From NCBI GenBank assembly GCA_024280855.1, contig JAJRPG010000023.1:16697-80696 (forward strand): DNA of 64,000 bases, read 5' to 3'. Below the pieces are notes generated by a model. It had not been told where the DNA came from and searched no databases. It worked only from the letters and a program-made list of their open reading frames with translations. Source of the DNA: Planctomycetota bacterium (GTDB lineage: Bacteria > Planctomycetota > Phycisphaerae > UBA1845). Shown piece after piece: positions 60,248-64,000 of this stretch (the stretch's first letter is position 1; each line of letters begins with the position of its first letter). Position numbers and translations under genes: made by a program.

Positions 60248-61414
60248 TTAGTTACTTTTCTTGATAACGATTCCTTTTTCAGCCGCTTGCTTGCGGATGG
60301 TTTTGATTAAAGCTTCGTCCAGTCCTTGCTTGCCGGAAGATGATTTACTTTTCTCTTTACGCAGAAATGTGCGCCGTCGCCGTCCGACTTTTTGAATTTT
60401 AGATTGCACGCGAGCGCGCAATGTGCGTTGTTGAGCAAGATGGTCTACACGTTTTTTGGGAGCCATCTTTTGCATGTATGCAGGTAGGTCGGCCTCTTTG
60501 ATTTCTTCGAGCTTGAAATCTTTGTCTAATGCGGCATCGACGAGATCCCATTTTTCATTTTTGTACAGTACGGTAGCCTTGGCTGCGACGCGGCTTGGCG
60601 CGGAGGCTATGCCTACACTTTCGGCGGATGCGTCAGCCGAAATCTGACGCGCTGCGCCAATGCGTCCTTCTTTTCCAAACGGAACGTATGTGGCGTTAAG
60701 TTCGATGTTCAATTTTAATAAAGCGTCATCGTATGGGGTTGCGACTTGGGCGGTCGCGGTTTGCATGTCTATCGAGCTGAAAACCCCGCCGCCGCAGCGT
60801 GCGACCTGGTCCCATTTTTCGCTGAGTCCCTGTTGATGTGAGCCGCAATAAATCGCGTTGATTTTGATGCCTTTGGCTATAGCCATGCTGCCTACGTTGC
60901 GAAAGTTGGCTTGATGGGCGGCCTGGTCGGCTGATTCATTTCCTGCGACGAAAATTAGTTTTAGCGCCGACGGGTCTGGTGACCAGTCCATCGTGTTGAC
61001 GGCGTCGTTGAGTACCCAGCCAACGAATTCGTCGCCGCCGGTGATGGACATAGCCATCATGCGTTCGTAGACGGCGTCGAGGTCGCTGGTCAAACCGATT
61101 TGTCGAACAATCCAACCTTTGTCCGCGCTGGAGGTATTGGGTGAGCCGTAAGTTAGTAGGCCAACGCGTAGTTGTGGCGTGGGTTGAACGTTGGATAGTT
61201 CTGAAACGATATCCCAGAGTTTGGCGCGTGCGGAATCGATGAGTCCCTGCATACTGCCGGAAGTGTCCAGGCAGATGACCAGATCAATAGCCTGCGCTGC
61301 GGGAGCGTGAAATGCGGGTGGGTCGCAGGGGGTTGGCGAAATTTTTCGCGCTTGGGCTGCGCCGATGGTAGCTAGTAATGAAACGATAAGTGATACGGTA
61401 GAAATTTTTCTCAT
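60248..61414 (-). CDS. Exported von Willebrand factor A domain protein
   Basis: A 388-residue protein with a signal peptide (to about residue 22, IGAAQA) and a VWA domain. The metal-ion adhesion motif is DTSGSM at about 49-54, then RVGLLTYGS and LIFVAGNESADQ contribute the usual Thr/Asp sites. The C-terminal 110 residues are highly basic (KKRVDHLAQQRTLRARVQ, VGRRRRTFLRKEKS), ending in IVIKKSN, and could bind nucleic acid or polyanions. VWA proteins often form protein complexes at the surface or help chaperone MoxR ATPases, but no MoxR gene is near. GGAG supports the ATG. Confidence 0.85.
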   Translation of the reverse strand: MRKISTVSLIVSLLATIGAAQARKISPTPCDPPAFHAPAAQAIDLVICLDTSGSMQGLIDSARAKLWDIVSELSNVQPTPQLRVGLLTYGSPNTSSADKGWIVRQIGLTSDLDAVYERMMAMSITGGDEFVGWVLNDAVNTMDWSPDPSALKLIFVAGNESADQAAHQANFRNVGSMAIAKGIKINAIYCGSHQQGLSEKWDQVARCGGGVFSSIDMQTATAQVATPYDDALLKLNIELNATYVPFGKEGRIGAARQISADASAESVGIASAPSRVAAKATVLYKNEKWDLVDAALDKDFKLEEIKEADLPAYMQKMAPKKRVDHLAQQRTLRARVQSKIQKVGRRRRTFLRKEKSKSSSGKQGLDEALIKTIRKQAAEKGIVIKKSN

Positions 61415-61850
61415 AGCTCGGTCTCCTTTTTATTTTTGTGATAGTCGTCATGCGAAGCGCGCACAGAGGGCGTACTCCCGCCGTTAAACGCTTGGCTGCG
61501 CTATCACCGTTTTCTAAAAACGCTGTCGCTGTGACCCGCTCTTTGCGAATCACACATCACTGAGATGCATCACCATGTATGACGCACTTGAAAGAAATTG
61601 GTTCCGTCTCAGCTTCGTAACGGGTGAGGTCAGCTAATTGTACCTAAGAGGGTGGGTCTATGGGACGTTGCATGTGCGACAAATATGAAAGGTGTCATAT
61701 TGGAGCATTAGGCTTGATTCCTGTCGCCCAATCGCAATTTTTATGGAGTTCAAAAATGAAAAAATCTTGGTTTGGTGGTGAGTTTGCGATATAATCGGAC
61801 GTACATATCCACGCTGAGGTCTGAGTGAATGTTCGGGAAAGGAAAGTATT
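61415..61850. other. 436-base intergenic region
   Basis: Divergent gap between the VWA gene and the IPTL-CTERM gene. No gene, repeat copy or RNA structure was recognised. AT-rich patches around 61735-61760 may belong to the promoter of the plus-strand gene. Confidence 0.4.
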
Positions 61851-63203
61851 ATGTTGAAGCACGTTGTTTCTGCGCTAGTTTGTTCGGTTGTAATTGTTTC
61901 GTCGGCGAATGGTCAAGTCGACGATTGCGTGTCAGTATTGAAAGGAGAAAGAGCAGGCTGTCCTTTTGTTGGCCCTTGTCATTATACCGATTCGTGTGAT
62001 GGATGTGGAATAGCGGACGATATCACATTGCGTGCTGGTGCCGGTCGTGAACTTATCAGTTATTCGTTTGAGATAGATGGTACTTTGATTGGTGCTGGTG
62101 CCGGCGATACATATGACGTATCCACAGATTTATATACGATTGAAGTAATGGGCAAGCCGGGTGTACCCATTCCAGGTACGCACTGCGATTTTACATTTTC
62201 TTTCCTGCCAGCAGGCGGTCCGGCAGAAATAGTGCTATGTGAGCCTAATGGTGGCTTGCCCACGGGGATAATCTTAAGTGGTGGCCCGTTTGGTTCGCAA
62301 GGTTTCTTGGTATATCGTTCATCTCTTGATAGCGGTTTTTTGTTTACTTCTAGCCCACCTTTGGTGGGTGGCGATATGGATCCAAACACATTTGATGGCA
62401 TTGAAGCTGCGCATGGTCAATCCATTTATTGGAAGGAAGATACGCCAGGCGTCGAAAATTGGGGGCCTGCATTGTTAGGTGTACCATATGTTTCTGATTT
62501 CGCTAATATGACAATTTGCACCGATCCCGTCGGTCCTTGTTGCACTGGCAATTCTTGCTCAATGCTTTCTGCTAGCGAATGCGACACTGTGGGTGGTACG
62601 CTATCGATAGGTGTGAATTCGGTTAGTAACCAAGTTACATGCGCCGATACAGATTGCGACAACGATGGTTTGATTGCTAGCCTCGATAATTGCCCCGAAG
62701 TTGCCAATGCTGGTCAAGAAGATTGCGATGGCGATGGTGAAGGCGACGCTTGTGAAGCTAGTGTTAGCGACCAGGATACGGATAGTGATGGCGTTTGTGA
62801 CGGCGTAGATAACTGCCCAGGTCTTTCCAATGCCAGCCAAGCCGATGCGGATGTTGATGGTCAGGGTGATGCTTGCGACAACTGTCCGAATGACGCTAAT
62901 TCGAATCAAGCTGATGTGGATGGCGACGGCGTCGGCGATGCCTGCGACGCATGCCCTAATGACGTAAACAAAGTTGAGCCGGGCCTTTGCGGCTGCGGTA
63001 ATTCCGATGTTGGTGATAGCGACGGCGATGGCGTACTCGATTGTGTTGACGTTTGCCCAGGTGCGGATGATGCGGTGTTCGGCAATTGTCAATCGGCGAT
63101 TCCAACCGTAAGCACATGGGGGCTAGTCGTTCTCACGCTGCTACTTTTGGTTGGCAGTAAGATTGCCTTTGGGTTTGTGAGGCGGCGCACTAGCTGTCCA
63201 TAA
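61851..63203 (+). CDS. Exported calcium-binding protein with thrombospondin type 3 repeats and IPTL-CTERM end
   Basis: A 450-residue exported protein. Signal peptide ends SSANG. Residues 25-225 are a beta-rich part with paired cysteines, then a CC module (GPCCTGNSCSMLSASEC). From about 260 to 400 come aspartate-rich TSP3 repeats with the D-x-D-x-D-G-x-x-D-x-x-D-N-C-P layout (DNDGLIASLDNCP, DSDGVCDGVDNCP, DGDGVGDACDACPND), which bind calcium. The C-terminus is IPTVSTWGLVVLTLLLLVG then FGFVRRRTS: the I-P-T-x-S-x-W-G motif, a transmembrane helix and an arginine cluster, i.e. an IPTL-CTERM anchor. RBS GGAAAGGAAAG. Probably held at the outer surface. Confidence 0.88.
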   Translation: MLKHVVSALVCSVVIVSSANGQVDDCVSVLKGERAGCPFVGPCHYTDSCDGCGIADDITLRAGAGRELISYSFEIDGTLIGAGAGDTYDVSTDLYTIEVMGKPGVPIPGTHCDFTFSFLPAGGPAEIVLCEPNGGLPTGIILSGGPFGSQGFLVYRSSLDSGFLFTSSPPLVGGDMDPNTFDGIEAAHGQSIYWKEDTPGVENWGPALLGVPYVSDFANMTICTDPVGPCCTGNSCSMLSASECDTVGGTLSIGVNSVSNQVTCADTDCDNDGLIASLDNCPEVANAGQEDCDGDGEGDACEASVSDQDTDSDGVCDGVDNCPGLSNASQADADVDGQGDACDNCPNDANSNQADVDGDGVGDACDACPNDVNKVEPGLCGCGNSDVGDSDGDGVLDCVDVCPGADDAVFGNCQSAIPTVSTWGLVVLTLLLLVGSKIAFGFVRRRTSCP

Positions 63204-63209
63204 CATAGA

Positions 63210-64000
63210 TTATGTAGACGCGCACACGCAGTTGCGGCCTGCTTCTTTAGCGGCGTAAAGGTGGGAGTCAGCTAGGGCTAGGAGTTCGTCGATATTATTT
63301 AAGCTGTCGCTGCGTGTCGCCACGCCGACACTTATATGTACGCCAAGTTCTTGATCGTCAACTTTTAGCGTGTTGCTAGCGATGAATTGACGCAGTCTTT
63401 CTCCGGCTAACATCGCTTCGCTTTCGTTTGATCTTGGGCAAATTACGAGGAACTCCTCACCGCCGACGCGAAAGGCTGCTTCGCCTTTTCGGCAGGTTTT
63501 GTGTAATGATTGGGCGACGAAGCGTAATACCGAATCTCCAACAGCGTGGCCATAGGTATCGTTGAACTGTTTGAAATGGTTGATGTCCATGAGCAGGCAG
63601 GAAAAAGTTTCGTTATGTCTAATTGACATATCCCAAAAACCTTCCAACTGGCGCATGGCTTCGCGGCGGATTATATAATCCGGTGAGTTCATCGGTGGTC
63701 GCTAATTCGTCTAGCTTTGTATTGAGGACGGCTAATTCGGCGTTGGCTTTGTGGAGTTCGAGATGTTGCTGTCCTAGTTCTTCCTGGAGTTTTACCACGC
63801 GTGCGCCAGCGGCGATGCGTGCGATTAGTTCTGGTTGCTGAAATGGTTTGGTGAGGAAGTCGTCCGCACCGGCGTCGAATGCTGCAATGAGGCTGGCCTC
63901 GTCTGCGTGGGAGGTGAGCATGACGATGTAAGCGAAACCTGCGCCTTCTGCTTGTGCCTGGCGAATGATTCGACATAGTTCCATGCCGTCCATTTCTGGC
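63210..64000 (-). pseudogene. Response regulator-GGDEF gene split by a one-base frameshift, 5' end beyond the window
   Basis: The visible part reads from the right edge: a CheY-like receiver (MDGMELCRIIRQ, YIVMLTSHADE, FDAGADDFLTKPF with Thr/Lys switch residues), a coiled-coil linker, and a PleD-like GGDEF domain starting LATTDELTGLYN. At about 63668-63669 an extra base changes frame: the sequence TATAATCCGCCGCGAAGCC would read TATAATCGCCGCGAAGCC without it, giving the expected N-R-R-E-A-M. The downstream frame then continues with FSCLLMDINHFKQFND, active site RVGGEEF and the I-site-like surroundings. Without the extra base it would be a normal diguanylate cyclase that makes c-di-GMP. It may be a real mutation or a sequencing error. 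Confidence 0.8.

Noticed and set aside
1..64000. Search for tRNA, rRNA and CRISPR
   Set aside because: No cloverleaf with the conserved T-loop/anticodon pattern, no rRNA sequence and no evenly spaced direct repeats were recognised by eye.

Overview
The window looks like a chromosomal segment of a diderm planctomycete, probably near the Phycisphaerae; the placement is an inference from gene content. The evidence is a lipid A gene (lpxD), several very large secreted cysteine-rich proteins with dockerin-like calcium-binding pairs, choice-of-anchor and beta-helix proteins, two IPTL-CTERM-like C-termini, multi-heme secreted proteins, many GTG/TTG starts, and intergenic DNA full of short hairpin repeats. 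No rRNA, tRNA, CRISPR array, insertion sequence or prophage was seen.

Layout. 1-4020 (minus): a quinone-biosynthesis run, menG/ubiE, a membrane-TPR gene, ubiX and a ubiA-type prenyltransferase cut by the window edge, of the kind used in the late futalosine menaquinone route. 4355-6695 (plus): an AT-richer two-gene unit, a PHP-domain/ABC-type ATPase fusion and an overlapping 109-residue partner; this is the best candidate for an uncharacterised system, possibly defence or nucleic-acid processing. 6784-13000 (minus): Mn-type superoxide dismutase, a lipoprotein, a dockerin-bearing tri-heme secreted protein and recG, separated by repeat-rich gaps. 13124-18665 (plus): a 3-mercaptopyruvate sulfurtransferase-like enzyme, a small zinc protein, two tandem LolA-like secreted proteins, a cupin and an S9 peptidase. 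18679-23921: a zinc-ribbon membrane protein (minus), an unusually long leuS, a CYTH protein and a cytochrome c'-like protein. 23931-33215 (minus): SppA-like lipoprotein protease, a three-gene ABC-2 export cassette and clpC with a clear terminator.

33809-63203 is dominated by exported proteins: an IPTL-CTERM protein, a beta-helix/Spondin_N protein, a 1007-residue cysteine-repeat protein, a 1345-residue tetra-heme protein and, across a 1-kb gap, two apparently strongly expressed giant surface proteins (2018 and 976 residues). The second of these seems to carry both a cohesin-like domain and dockerin-like motifs. Dockerin-like pairs recur in six proteins here, and a diheme module with a CKECHGWDYKG-type motif occurs three times, which suggests modular extracellular assemblies with a redox part. 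Housekeeping genes purF, purM and lpxD lie between surface genes. The right edge holds a response regulator-GGDEF gene broken by an apparent one-base insertion.

Two families of hairpin intergenic repeats (a short REP-like hairpin and a composite element built of two hairpin modules found in both orders) are scattered through the gaps; one copy supplies the stop codon of the tri-heme gene. All functions are read from motifs and family knowledge without database searches.
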